Assembly: GCA_018670095.1 (NCBI GenBank)
Contig: JABHRR010000062.1
Span: 1-37,144, forward strand
From: Candidatus Woesearchaeota archaeon
Lineage (GTDB): Archaea > Nanobdellota > Nanobdellia > Woesearchaeales > GW2011-AR9
Reading direction: 5' to 3'
DNA length: 37,144 bases
Position numbers and translations under genes: made by a program. The notes beneath the pieces are model-generated. The model saw nothing but the letters and a program-made list of their open reading frames with translations, searched no databases and was not told the origin of the DNA. Each line of letters begins with the position of its first letter. The first letter of the stretch is position 1. Below, one piece after another: positions 7,163 to 15,610 of the stretch.

Positions 7163-7616
7163 CTTCTCTACGAATAACTTTAACAGCGTCCATTTTAACA
7201 GTTATTGGAATTGGTACAGCAGCTTCTAATAGTTCAACAACAATTTCTTCTTTCTGCTTATTAATTCTGATAACTTTTGCATTTTCACGTTTAAATGGTC
7301 CAGAGATAACTTCAACAATATCGTTTTTCTTAACATTCATTTCTATTTTAACTTGTTCAAGCATATGTTCAATTTCAGGATAAGGAATTTCATGAGGTAA
7401 AGTTCCACGAGCATATGGAACACCTTGTAAGGCCATATCTAAAGCATCTTTAGAAGTTGTTTCTGCAAAAACATAACCACGCATTCCATGTGGTTTAATA
7501 AGAGAAAAAACTCCTTGATCTGGATTTCTTTGTAGTTTTGAAATAAAGAAGTCTATTACTTGATCTTCTCTATTAGCTGAAGTTCTAATTGCAAATATTT
7601 TTGTTTCTGTTTCCAT
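7149..7616 (-). CDS. spt5: Transcription elongation factor Spt5 (NusG family)
   Basis: A 155-aa protein with an NGN domain (about 5-85, including the FAIRTSANREDQVIDF start and MRGYVFAE strand) and a C-terminal KOW domain (VKKNDIVEVISGPFKRENAKV). Archaeal Spt5 binds the RNA polymerase clamp together with Spt4 and increases processivity. The tracked start is a TTG at 7622; the ATG two codons later (7616), 2 nt after the secE stop, is preferred. The secE-spt5 order is the classic archaeal arrangement. The ribosomal protein genes that often follow spt5 are absent, and a short Dph2-like gene overlaps its end instead. Confidence 0.93.
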   Translation of the reverse strand: METETKIFAIRTSANREDQVIDFFISKLQRNPDQGVFSLIKPHGMRGYVFAETTSKDALDMALQGVPYARGTLPHEIPYPEIEHMLEQVKIEMNVKKNDIVEVISGPFKRENAKVIRINKQKEEIVVELLEAAVPIPITVKMDAVKVIRREDDED

Positions 7617-7618
7617 TT

Positions 7619-7807
7619 TCAAAATAGTAGTTGTCTAATCAGGAAAATTACAAAACCAAGAGCGCCAATGATAGCGATACCAATCCCAGTGATTTTAACA
7701 CTAGTAGCAAATTCTTCTTTACCGGGCTTTTTAGTAATCCTCAATACCCGAACAGTTTCCTTCCAGAAACGTCTTAATTTGTTTGGTCTTACGTTTACTT
7801 CCTGCAT
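7619..7807 (-). CDS. secE: Preprotein translocase subunit SecE (Sec61 gamma)
   Basis: A 62-aa protein. An amphipathic cytoplasmic helix (RRFWKETVRVLRITKKPGKEEF) is followed by one transmembrane segment (about 36-60). This is the standard archaeal SecE layout, which clamps SecY in the translocon. A TATA-like box (ttttataaag, minus strand) lies about 35 nt upstream, so a short leader or a separate promoter from ftsZ is likely. The gene ends 2 nt before the spt5 ATG, so the two are co-transcribed. Confidence 0.92.
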   Translation of the reverse strand: MQEVNVRPNKLRRFWKETVRVLRITKKPGKEEFATSVKITGIGIAIIGALGFVIFLIRQLLF

Positions 7808-7864
7808 TATTTAGGTTAAACTAGCCGTTTGCTTTATAAAATTTACTGTTTTTTATTAAGAATC

Positions 7865-9043
7865 CTACTTCATGAAATCAATCCCAAGCTCATGTTCAAA
7901 AGATTCCTTCTGATTAGAGAAATATTGGTTCTCAGTGCCAAAAATTTGTTCAGAGCTCACTCCAGTAACAATAAGCATCGTTCTTACCGTCTTTTCAAGA
8001 TCTTTATAGATTTGTGCACCCCAAATAATTTTAGCTTTAGGATCAAGAGTATCGGCAATAGTTTCCACAATCTTTCTTGCTTCTTCTAAAGTTAAACTTT
8101 CACCACCAGAAATGTTAATCAAAGCACCAGTAGCGTTAGAAATATCAACATCAATCAAAGGATTAGCTAAAGCTTTTTGCACAGATTCTTCTGCACGATT
8201 ATCAGAATCAGATTCACCAACACCAATCAAAGCAACTCCTCCCTGACCCATAATCGCTTTAACATCAGCAAAGTCAAGGTTAACCAAACCAGCTTTAGTT
8301 ACCAATTCTGCAATTCCTTTCACGGCGTTTGTTAAAATTTCGTCAGCAACTTTAAATGCAGTTTGTAATGGTAAATTAGGAGCTAATTCCAACAACTTCT
8401 CGTTTGGAATAACAATCAAAGTGTTAATGTTCTGTTCCAACTTTTCCAAACCAATAAGAGCGTTTTCATGTCGGTGAGAACCTTCCATCATAAAAGGCAT
8501 TGTAACAATGGCCACACTTAAAATGCCCAATTTTTTAGCTAAATGAGCTACGAAAGGAGCACTACCAGTTCCAGTTCCGCCACCTAAACCGCAAGTGATG
8601 AAAATCATATCTGCGCCAGTGATTAATTTTTTAAGATCGTGTTCATTTTCTTTAGCTGCTTCTTCGCCAATTTTTGGATTTGAACCAGCACCAATACCGC
8701 CAGTTAATTCTTTACCAATCAGCAATTTCTTAGCAGCAGTAGTATACAACAAATCTTGAGCATCAGTATTAATAGCAATAGTTTCTACCCCTTTAACGCC
8801 AACTTCAGAAATTCTATTAATAGTATTATTTCCACCGCCACCACAACCGATAACTTTAATTCTGGTTTTTTGTGCTGCCAAAAGTTTTTCTAACTCTGCA
8901 TCAATATCAGCATTAGCTTTCTTATGAGAAATTTCTTCTGCCCGAACTGGATTAACAGGGGCAGCAGTTACTGGCTGTGGTCTAGCAGGTACAGCTTCTG
9001 TTTGTGTTTGATTAGTATAAGTATCTTGATTGTCGTATTCCAT
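7865..9043 (-). CDS. ftsZ: Cell division protein FtsZ
   Basis: A 392-aa tubulin-like GTPase that forms the division ring. A Pro/Gln-rich, low-complexity N-terminal extension of about 55 residues precedes the GTPase core. The core shows GCGGGGNN at 67-73, the tubulin signature GGGTGTGSAP at 154-163, and a T7-loop-like NLDFADVKAIM near 256-266 that completes the neighbouring subunit's active site. The C-terminal domain is complete and ends GIDFMK. The ATG at 9043 lies about 30 nt from a TATA box (tatattaaa). The ftsZ / secE / spt5 order is common in archaea and couples division, secretion and transcription genes. Confidence 0.96.
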   Translation of the reverse strand: MEYDNQDTYTNQTQTEAVPARPQPVTAAPVNPVRAEEISHKKANADIDAELEKLLAAQKTRIKVIGCGGGGNNTINRISEVGVKGVETIAINTDAQDLLYTTAAKKLLIGKELTGGIGAGSNPKIGEEAAKENEHDLKKLITGADMIFITCGLGGGTGTGSAPFVAHLAKKLGILSVAIVTMPFMMEGSHRHENALIGLEKLEQNINTLIVIPNEKLLELAPNLPLQTAFKVADEILTNAVKGIAELVTKAGLVNLDFADVKAIMGQGGVALIGVGESDSDNRAEESVQKALANPLIDVDISNATGALINISGGESLTLEEARKIVETIADTLDPKAKIIWGAQIYKDLEKTVRTMLIVTGVSSEQIFGTENQYFSNQKESFEHELGIDFMK

Positions 9044-9138
9044 TTTATAAAATTACCCTCATCCCTTTTTTAATATAATCTCATATAAGAACTAATTTAT
9101 AAATATTGTTGTGCTGGGAAAGTGAGAATAAAAAATAA

Positions 9139-9843
9139 TCAATTATTCTCGTTAGTTTCTGCTACTACATTCTCAACAGGTTCCTTCTTCTCAGCAACAA
9201 ATTTAACTTCTTTCAATTTAGTTAATTCTACCAATTTCTTACCAACGGCATCCGTAAACTGTTCAGGAAGTTGCATTGGCAACTTAATTTCTGCTTTTTC
9301 TTCATTAACAGTAACATTAATCTTATCTTTTGGCATTCGCATCGAAGTACTTAAGAAAGTAATAATTTGTTCTTTAGGATCAGTTATCTTCTTATTAACT
9401 TTAACAACATAAGTTACTTCTTTACCAGCCAAAGGATGATTAAAGTTTACAATAACTCTACCACCAGAAACTCTCGTAATAGTTCCAGTTTCACCATCAG
9501 CTTCAATTTGTAAGCCTGGTTGTGGTTGCATATTATGTTCTTTAAATGCAGCGACAGGCATGATTTTCATTTTTTTAATGTCACGTTTACCAAAAGCTTC
9601 TCCTGCAGACAGTTTAACTTCAAATTCTTTACCTAATTCTTGATCAATAAGATTTTTATCTAAGCCAGGCAGGATTTGGTTTTCGCCAACACAAATAGTA
9701 GCGGGACCAAACTTCATTTTCTCTTTATAGAAACCATTGTCTTTAGCAACTTTTTCTTCAGTAGTATCAAATACAGAACCGTCTTCTAATTTACCAGTAT
9801 AATCTAATTCAATGAAATCATTTTCTTTTATTTTTTCAGTCAT
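9139..9843 (-). CDS. FKBP-type peptidyl-prolyl isomerase (archaeal long SlyD-like)
   Basis: A 234-aa protein. The FKBP fold is recognised from FIELDYTGKLEDGSVFDTT, the CVGENQILPGLDKNL loop and FNHPLAGK. An insert-in-flap chaperone domain sits inside the FKBP domain (about 80-130), and a C-terminal domain of about 80 residues follows, ending in an acidic tail. The length matches archaeal long-type FKBPs (about 230-250 aa), which combine prolyl isomerase and chaperone activity in the cytoplasm. The tracked start (9891) is too early; the ATG at 9843 follows a clear GAGGAG ribosome-binding site and begins directly with the domain. It is the third gene of the cmk / 91-aa / FKBP unit. Confidence 0.9.
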   Translation of the reverse strand: MTEKIKENDFIELDYTGKLEDGSVFDTTEEKVAKDNGFYKEKMKFGPATICVGENQILPGLDKNLIDQELGKEFEVKLSAGEAFGKRDIKKMKIMPVAAFKEHNMQPQPGLQIEADGETGTITRVSGGRVIVNFNHPLAGKEVTYVVKVNKKITDPKEQIITFLSTSMRMPKDKINVTVNEEKAEIKLPMQLPEQFTDAVGKKLVELTKLKEVKFVAEKKEPVENVVAETNENN

Positions 9844-9865
9844 TTTTTCTCCTCTTATTTTAAGT

Positions 9866-10141
9866 TTAATCTTTATAAATTTTCTCTCCATTTTGTGGAG
9901 AATTTAAATAATTTCTAATAACCATTTGGTAATCAGTAACCACATTTTGCATTCTTCGACACCCATCCATTACCATCATCATCCCCCCAAGAAGAGTAAT
10001 GGTTTCGGCAACCAACGCATATTCCCCTTGAAAATCAAAAATTTGTTTAGCAAAAATAACAACTCCCCCTACTGCAACCTCGGCAGCATAAGGCAAAAGA
10101 GAACTTTCTTTTTTTACAAGTTTTTCAAGTTTATCTGTCAT
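9866..10141 (-). CDS. Small two-TM membrane protein in cmk operon
   Basis: A 91-aa protein of unknown family. Two hydrophobic segments (about 17-34 and 42-58) are flanked by charged ends, and the second contains GGMMMVMDG. The ATG overlaps the stop codon of cmk (ATGA), with a GAGGAG ribosome-binding site upstream, so translation is coupled to the kinase. The 22-nt gap to the FKBP gene also holds GAGGAG. The function is unknown. Confidence 0.7.
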   Translation of the reverse strand: MTDKLEKLVKKESSLLPYAAEVAVGGVVIFAKQIFDFQGEYALVAETITLLGGMMMVMDGCRRMQNVVTDYQMVIRNYLNSPQNGEKIYKD

Positions 10142-10677
10142 TTTTTCTCCTCAATAAACTTAATTATTTTCTCAGCAACTTCTTCTGCTGGAATTTCAGT
10201 TGTATCAACAACTAAATCATAATTATTATGGTCATAATAATTCAAATTATAATAATCCAGATATCTTTTAATCTCAGATGCTCTTCTGTTTTTAATATTT
10301 TCTAATGTTGCATTTAAGTCCGTATTATATTTTTCATCCGTTCGACCTTCTTTAAAGATTCTTTTTGCCGCTTCTTCATCAGTTACATCTAAGAAGATTT
10401 TAATGGAATTAGGAATGAAATGCCAGCCCAATCTTGCATCGATAATGAAGTTGTCTTCATCTTTTCCAAGCTTGATTTGATAGTCATCTAATTCTTTATC
10501 AACAGAACGATCAGTTTCTGCTAACTTACTCAGTTCAAGAAGAGTTACTTCTCGTTTAGCAGCAATCTCACGCATAAAGTCGCCAGTAGAATAATGTTTT
10601 AAATTGAATTTCTGAACTAGAATCTTTGCCACAGTACTTTTTCCTGAACCCAGAGCACCAGAGATTGTTATTATCAT
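10138..10677 (-). CDS. cmk: Archaeal (d)CMP kinase
   Basis: A 179-aa P-loop kinase that converts CMP or dCMP to the diphosphate with ATP. The Walker A motif is GALGSGKST at 7-15. HYSTGDFMREIA marks the NMP-binding region, DARLGW the second substrate site, and the LID region is Arg-rich (KNRRASEIKRY). The length matches the archaeal short form. The start is supported by a TATA box about 28 nt upstream (tttttatata, minus strand). It heads the operon with the 91-aa membrane protein and the FKBP isomerase. Confidence 0.92.
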   Translation of the reverse strand: MIITISGALGSGKSTVAKILVQKFNLKHYSTGDFMREIAAKREVTLLELSKLAETDRSVDKELDDYQIKLGKDEDNFIIDARLGWHFIPNSIKIFLDVTDEEAAKRIFKEGRTDEKYNTDLNATLENIKNRRASEIKRYLDYYNLNYYDHNNYDLVVDTTEIPAEEVAEKIIKFIEEKK

Positions 10678-10711
10678 TGTTTTGTTATAATTTTAAGTTA
10701 TATAAAAATCT

Positions 10712-11407
10712 TTACCTTATCTTTTCATAATCTGAATCTTTTAAATCAGAAAAATAATTCTTCGCCCATTCTTTAATCCAAAAAGTAGTGGCTTTAGTTA
10801 AACCCCATTGTTTAAATCTACGCATAGATGTGGTTACTTTAGTATCAATACACTTAAAGTTTTTATTAGTGTGACGTTTCAAATTAATGATCAATTTCCG
10901 ATGCTCTTTAACAATAATTTCTGGATAGCCATTGACGGCATTAAAATCTTCTTTGCGACAAATTAATACTCCACTACAACCATGATATAAATTAGTAGAA
11001 TGATATAGGTTCTTGAATCCCATGGCAAATTTAAACTTAAACTTTTTGTCTTCAGGTTGAACTTTAGTTGTTGCTACAACATGTTCTTCCATGAAAGAAT
11101 CTTTGATTTTTTGTAAAGAATCTTCTTCCAAAGTAGTGTCTGCATCTAAAAACAATAAAATTTCACCATAAGCAAATTTCACCCCAAAATTCCTGGCTTT
11201 AGAAACGTTTGCTTCTGAAATTGAGAAATGTTTTAGTTTATCATTAGTTCTCTTATTAACAATTTCTTCTGTTTTATCTGTACAGCCATTACTAACGACA
11301 ATTGCTTCATAATTCTGATAAGTTTGCTGTTTAATAGAATGGAGAGTCTTCTTAATATAGTTCTCTTCGTTATGTGCAGGAATAATTATAGATATCTTCG
11401 GGTCCAT
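10712..11407 (-). CDS. Family 2 glycosyltransferase
   Basis: A 231-aa GT-A-fold enzyme. The N-terminal nucleotide-sugar site is IIIPAHNEENYIKKTL, followed by VVSNGCTDKTEEIV and the metal-binding LFLDADTTLE at about 89-98. The C-terminal part is Lys/Arg-rich (NLKRHTNKNFK and MRRFKQWG), with no clear membrane segment. GT2 enzymes transfer sugars to glycan or lipid acceptors; the substrate is not predictable here. A TATA box (tatttaaaaag) about 28 nt upstream supports the ATG at 11407. It appears to be monocistronic. Confidence 0.88.
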   Translation of the reverse strand: MDPKISIIIPAHNEENYIKKTLHSIKQQTYQNYEAIVVSNGCTDKTEEIVNKRTNDKLKHFSISEANVSKARNFGVKFAYGEILLFLDADTTLEEDSLQKIKDSFMEEHVVATTKVQPEDKKFKFKFAMGFKNLYHSTNLYHGCSGVLICRKEDFNAVNGYPEIIVKEHRKLIINLKRHTNKNFKCIDTKVTTSMRRFKQWGLTKATTFWIKEWAKNYFSDLKDSDYEKIR

Positions 11408-11517
11408 TCTTCTTTTTTGTTATTAGTAACCGGTTGCTTTTTAAATATTTATTGTTCTGGGATATCTATACTTGAAATGTATAAAGTATAAAAAGGATTA
11501 CGCATTAGTTATTTATA

Positions 11518-12351
11518 ATGACAAATCAACCAGAAAATAGCTTAACAAAGGCAGAGAGAAAAACTAGAGCCAGGTTCAACCAAGTAATGCGAGATTTAGA
11601 AGCCGATGGGGTAACTTATAATTATTGGGGAGAAGATGCTAACTTAGAAACAATGTTTAGAGGAGAAAAAACAAGATGTTTTATGCAAGACTTAATGATG
11701 CCTCCACCGTTTATGTATATGTTTAAAAATTTTTCAAGTAAAGAAAAAATCCCCTTAGAGATTAAAGAACAATTAACAGAAAACTTAGGACAAAAAGTAG
11801 AAGATATTTTTGCTTATGCTCAAAATTGTCAGGGTTTAACAATTCCTGTTCCCGAGGGATATTTGGCAGAGGATGATTTTATTGACATTGCGAGAATTTA
11901 TCTCACCAAGATTTTTGGGGGAGAAGGCAGTAGAAAAGTAATAGAACACGTTGCAGATAGTTTAGAGATTGTGGATGATACGAGATTACGAATATCTAAA
12001 TCACTAAAAGCAGAAGTGGCTTTGACCACTTATTTATTGAACCAAATTATTTTTGAAGAAAAAAAAGCAGATTACTTTTATGTTGTAAATAATGAGTTAT
12101 CTTTCCCTATTGGAGATAAATTAAATAAATTAGGACAGATGGATCCAGAATCTTTGGTAACGGGATACATGACAGACGTAGATGTTGAAAAATTTGAACC
12201 GCCATTGGGGAATATAGTCTTATTATCAAAGTTAGGTACAAGAATGATAGTAACTGAGAGTTTAAGAGAAAAATTATTTTCTGGAGAAGTTCCCCCACAC
12301 AAGTTTGGAGATTTATATCAAGTGCATGAACTAAGACAAAAAATCAATTAA
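11518..12351 (+). CDS. Unknown 277-aa protein
   Basis: No family is recognised. The protein is soluble with no signal peptide or membrane segment. An N-terminal charged helix (AERKTRARFNQVMRDLEADG) is followed by a Met/Pro-rich stretch (MMPPPFMYMF) and an acidic C-terminal half. There are few Cys and no evident catalytic motif. A strong TATA box (agtataaaaagg) is 28 nt from the ATG at 11518, so it is very likely an expressed, leaderless gene. It converges on the glycosidase-like gene with a 2-bp gap. Confidence 0.7.
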   Translation: MTNQPENSLTKAERKTRARFNQVMRDLEADGVTYNYWGEDANLETMFRGEKTRCFMQDLMMPPPFMYMFKNFSSKEKIPLEIKEQLTENLGQKVEDIFAYAQNCQGLTIPVPEGYLAEDDFIDIARIYLTKIFGGEGSRKVIEHVADSLEIVDDTRLRISKSLKAEVALTTYLLNQIIFEEKKADYFYVVNNELSFPIGDKLNKLGQMDPESLVTGYMTDVDVEKFEPPLGNIVLLSKLGTRMIVTESLREKLFSGEVPPHKFGDLYQVHELRQKIN

Positions 12352-12353
12352 TT

Positions 12354-13436
12354 CTACAAAGTCAAGTAATTAGCTGCCCATAACATACCAGAGTCACAGT
12401 AATAATAAATACTGCTGAACGGTTTGCCTTTAGAATTGAACACTTCTAAATAATTTTGATGTTTCTCAATCATTTCTGTATAAGCGTCTTTATACTCTCT
12501 AGCTTTTTCTTTATCAACTTGCTGAGCCAATTTAATGAACAACGGTCCCATATGGGTCCAGATTGCGTCAGATTCATAATTTCTCATAAACAATTCTTGC
12601 CAGACAAACTTAACTTTATTTCTGCTGTTAGTATATTTCAAAGGCAATGGTTGATCCAAACCGGCTTTGTTGATTTTTTGTAAAGAGGATCTTAGCATCT
12701 CTTTATCAGTTGTAATTCCAAGAATGAAAGGAAACAAATTAGCATCACCGGCAACATAATCTTGTCTAGATAAATCATCATAGAAATACATGCCATTCCA
12801 GAAATGTCTTTTAATCAAAGCAGGATAATCAAATTGTTTAAAGGGGTTTTCTAATTTCATTTCACTCAAATCTCTAGAAAGCATCGCTAACATACAATTA
12901 TCATAACAGGAACTTTTTCTTAAAGCAAAATCTTTCATGGAAGAGAAATGTTTTTCTGGATCTACTAAACCAGTATGTTCATTGACAACATTCTTAAAGA
13001 ATTTTCTGATTTGGTTGTTTAAGAAAAGTTTGTAATGGTGATAAGGAAATTTTGAAGCTTTAATACTATGGATTAACCATGGTAAAGAATCAACTGCTTC
13101 GGTAGGGAAATCATAAGTTCTACCTCCAGGAGTAATGGTAGTAGTGATTTTATTATAATGTTTAAAACGGTTCAATGCATATCTGATGGTTTGATGAACT
13201 TCTTTCTCATAATTCAATTTCATTAACGAACCGACACACCAACCAAAATCTCTACTCCAGAATTGTTTAAAATTTCCGGTTGAGGTTTGAAAGAATCTTC
13301 CGTTCCAGCAATCTTTAACAATATTTTCGCAAATTTGTTTCGCTGTCCCTTCATATTTCTTTTTAATAAGTCTATTCTTCCAGCTACTGAAGAATACTCT
13401 AGGAGTTTCTGTTAAGTATATGCTTATCCCCACCAT
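12354..13436 (-). CDS. Six-hairpin glycosidase-like protein
   Basis: A 360-aa protein with repeated helix-hairpin patterns and aromatic-acidic motifs of (alpha/alpha)6-barrel glycosidases: FKQFWSRDFGWCVGSL near 58-73, TTTITPGGRTYDFPTEAVDSLPW near 100-120, YVAGDANLFPF near 230, and YESDAIWTHMGPLFI near 288-302. The acidic residues in SRDFGW and the WTHMGP segment are candidate active-site parts. The closest resemblance is to glucoamylase-like or amylo-alpha-1,6-glucosidase-like proteins, but the substrate cannot be assigned. There is no signal peptide, so it is probably cytoplasmic. The TATA box is about 28 nt from the ATG. Confidence 0.72.
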   Translation of the reverse strand: MVGISIYLTETPRVFFSSWKNRLIKKKYEGTAKQICENIVKDCWNGRFFQTSTGNFKQFWSRDFGWCVGSLMKLNYEKEVHQTIRYALNRFKHYNKITTTITPGGRTYDFPTEAVDSLPWLIHSIKASKFPYHHYKLFLNNQIRKFFKNVVNEHTGLVDPEKHFSSMKDFALRKSSCYDNCMLAMLSRDLSEMKLENPFKQFDYPALIKRHFWNGMYFYDDLSRQDYVAGDANLFPFILGITTDKEMLRSSLQKINKAGLDQPLPLKYTNSRNKVKFVWQELFMRNYESDAIWTHMGPLFIKLAQQVDKEKAREYKDAYTEMIEKHQNYLEVFNSKGKPFSSIYYYCDSGMLWAANYLTL

Positions 13437-13477
13437 ATTTAATGTAGAATCGAATTAGTATAAATATTTATTGGAAA

Positions 13478-14260
13478 TTATTTTACCAACTTAGCATTAA
13501 GAAAGTTATCTGTCCATTCTTTAACTTCTGGTCGATCTGCAAAAGGATTCATGCCACGAGAATCATCACAAAAAGCAAAGTTTAGTAAATAGGCGGCAAC
13601 AGTTTCTGCTAACTCTTCATTGATAGCGGTTAATAAGTTTTCAGGATTGAATTTATTATCTGCAGTTCTATAAGTAGAAGAGTAATGTGAAATAGGAGAG
13701 TGATTTTCTGCCAGATTAGCGAACTGATGAACATATTGAAAAGCATCCACAACAGTTCCGTCTGGTAATTTTAAATTATAATTTTGAAAATAAAGTGCAG
13801 GAGCATTAATTGTATGTGCTAATTCGTGTACAAACCCTTCTGTAAGGATAATTTTTTTAACATCTTCAGAACAAGCTTCTGGACTTATTTGATATAACCA
13901 AATGTTAGTATAATCTGGCCACCCTTTTCTGGTAACTTCATGAAATGAAGGAATAATTGCTGTTGGAGAAATTGCTTCTTCTAAATTAGTTGTAGGTACT
14001 GGGTTAGAATCAGTAGAATCTGAATGAAACCAAGTTTCTGGCTTACCAATAATATACTTTAACAATGATCGTTCTCTTGCCTGTTCAGGGAAAAGATGTA
14101 AAAGAGCTGCTAATTCGGAAGTAGGTAATTGAATCTGTTCTCTGTTCCGAGTTCTGAAACCAAAAGGTTGATTTGTTGCTTGAGGAAGTCTAGCAAGTAG
14201 TTCTTCTTTATTTTGTTCATACCAAGCAATGGTATTCTTCATATCAAATCCTAACGTCAT
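13478..14260 (-). CDS. HExxH zinc metallopeptidase-like protein
   Basis: A 260-aa protein with a clear zinc site H145-E-L-A-H149 (FVHELAHTI). A downstream helix NEELAETVAAYLL (about 214-226) could supply the third Glu ligand in gluzincin style. A segment SPISHYSSTYR between them resembles the region preceding the Glu helix in related peptidases. It has no signal peptide and is possibly cytoplasmic. ATG 14260 is used; another in-frame Met lies six codons on. A TATA box (atatttaaaa) is centred about 40 nt upstream, so a short leader with a weak GGT ribosome-binding site is expected. It follows the TraB-like gene on the same strand. Confidence 0.72.
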   Translation of the reverse strand: MTLGFDMKNTIAWYEQNKEELLARLPQATNQPFGFRTRNREQIQLPTSELAALLHLFPEQARERSLLKYIIGKPETWFHSDSTDSNPVPTTNLEEAISPTAIIPSFHEVTRKGWPDYTNIWLYQISPEACSEDVKKIILTEGFVHELAHTINAPALYFQNYNLKLPDGTVVDAFQYVHQFANLAENHSPISHYSSTYRTADNKFNPENLLTAINEELAETVAAYLLNFAFCDDSRGMNPFADRPEVKEWTDNFLNAKLVK

Positions 14261-14309
14261 TCTTTCTTACCTTTAGTTTTTTTCATCATTATTATTTTAA
14301 ATATCATTT

Positions 14310-14990
14310 TCAATCAAATAAATATGTTGGATGTTCTGTTACTTGCCAGGATTCACCATCGAAGTTTGCTTCATCAACTTGATTTAATTTTTCTCTATCT
14401 AAACCAGAATATTTTCTAAAGTTAAAATTACGATAATTCCAGATAGTGAAATCTCTTCTTTTCTTTGATTTCAAATTATGTTCTAATCCCATATGTCCTG
14501 CACCATATACCATACCAATCTTAGGTTTTTCTTTCCCAGAGATTTCTCTAACTCTTGGAACAACAAACTCTTCAATATTTCTAGCGTTAGTTGCATTTCT
14601 TGCTTCAATAAGTGAGGTTTGAGTTAATAAAGAATAAGATGAGACTAATTGACTGATAGTATTATTAATAGGGGATTTTGATAAAGAAAAATAAACCAAA
14701 GGCAAATATATTGGAGAACCAACTACTTCAGTAAGAACACTAAATAGAAGATTACTAACATCGACATCAGTTCCAAAAACAGGAACCTGATTATTTTTAC
14801 AAAAATCTAAAGGCATTTGATATTGAGGATCATCACCACCAAAAAGATAATCGCCTAATTTATATCCACTGGTTTCAATTATCATAGAATCAATCCCTTC
14901 AAAGATAGAGACTTGAGTATTTCTAGCTTCATGAGTACTTAACTGTAAGACATAATCTGCATTATCTGTAGAGAATAATCTATACGCCAT
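14310..14990 (-). CDS. TraB/TIKI-like superfamily protein (tentative)
   Basis: A 226-aa protein. The tracked start at 15083 lies inside the endonuclease gene; the ATG at 14990 is preceded by GGGGAAG and begins MAYRLFSTD. The middle reads IDSMIIETSGYKLGDY, and near the C-terminal third is KIGMVYGAGHMGLEHNL, resembling the VVGAGH-x-x-G-I pattern of TraB/PrgY/ChaN-like proteins. That family has proposed metalloprotease or regulatory roles, so the assignment is tentative. The start overlaps the 3' end of the EndoV-like gene by 11 nt, indicating coupling in one operon. Confidence 0.5.
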   Translation of the reverse strand: MAYRLFSTDNADYVLQLSTHEARNTQVSIFEGIDSMIIETSGYKLGDYLFGGDDPQYQMPLDFCKNNQVPVFGTDVDVSNLLFSVLTEVVGSPIYLPLVYFSLSKSPINNTISQLVSSYSLLTQTSLIEARNATNARNIEEFVVPRVREISGKEKPKIGMVYGAGHMGLEHNLKSKKRRDFTIWNYRNFNFRKYSGLDREKLNQVDEANFDGESWQVTEHPTYLFD

Positions 14991-15609
14991 CTTTCTTCCC
15001 CTTAGCTTTCTTCTTAGCAACTTTTCTAGCAATATGAATTGGTTCCGGCATCTTATGTGGGAACTGGATAGTTTTAGAAACAATGTTTAATGTTGATCCT
15101 AAAGTAATTAAATGTCCAGGGGCAACGTAAACCGGATTAGCATGTTCTCTGGTTTTAATTTCAAAACCAACATGATCACGTTGATCAAATATTTTTCCGT
15201 TTTCAACTTTACCGAAAGGTAATTTTTGCGTTACACCAATGGTAGGTTTGTTTAACGCCAATCCCAGATGGGCGGCCATGCCAAACTTTCGCGGATGGTT
15301 AACGCCTAGCCCGTTAACTAAAATAACGTCCGGTTCTTCATCTAACAAATTATATGCTTCAATAATTGCCGGCATTTCTCGATATGCTTGAAACCCTGCT
15401 CGATATGGTAACGGATTTGATAAGGAATAAGTTTTCTTTTCAACAAATTCTAAAGAAGGATATTTACAAACAACAACAGCAGCAAGAACACTATTCTCAG
15501 TTGGAACACAATCTATTCCTGCAATAGTTTTCACTTTATCGAAATCGTCATGCAGTTGTATTTTTCTAGCAAGTTTTGCTTGCTCTCTCTTTAGTTCGTA
15601 TAAGTCCAT
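14980..15609 (-). CDS. nfi: Endonuclease V-like protein with Asp-to-Asn change
   Basis: A 209-aa protein of endonuclease V length. Endonuclease V cleaves DNA or RNA one base 3' of deoxyinosine or inosine. Family motifs are visible: AGIDCVP (D33), AYREMPAI (E78), GLGVNHPRKFGMAAHLG (about 101-116), PTIGVTQKL and APGHLITLG. The Asp that normally precedes GxGxxHPR and binds the metal is Asn here (N99, in LVNGLGVNHPR), which may lower or change activity. The start at 15609 (MDLYELK) follows the upstream glycosyltransferase stop by one base; the longer tracked start (15699) is inside that gene. The C-terminal tail is Lys-rich. Confidence 0.85.
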   Translation of the reverse strand: MDLYELKREQAKLARKIQLHDDFDKVKTIAGIDCVPTENSVLAAVVVCKYPSLEFVEKKTYSLSNPLPYRAGFQAYREMPAIIEAYNLLDEEPDVILVNGLGVNHPRKFGMAAHLGLALNKPTIGVTQKLPFGKVENGKIFDQRDHVGFEIKTREHANPVYVAPGHLITLGSTLNIVSKTIQFPHKMPEPIHIARKVAKKKAKGKKDGV

Positions 15610-15610
15610 T

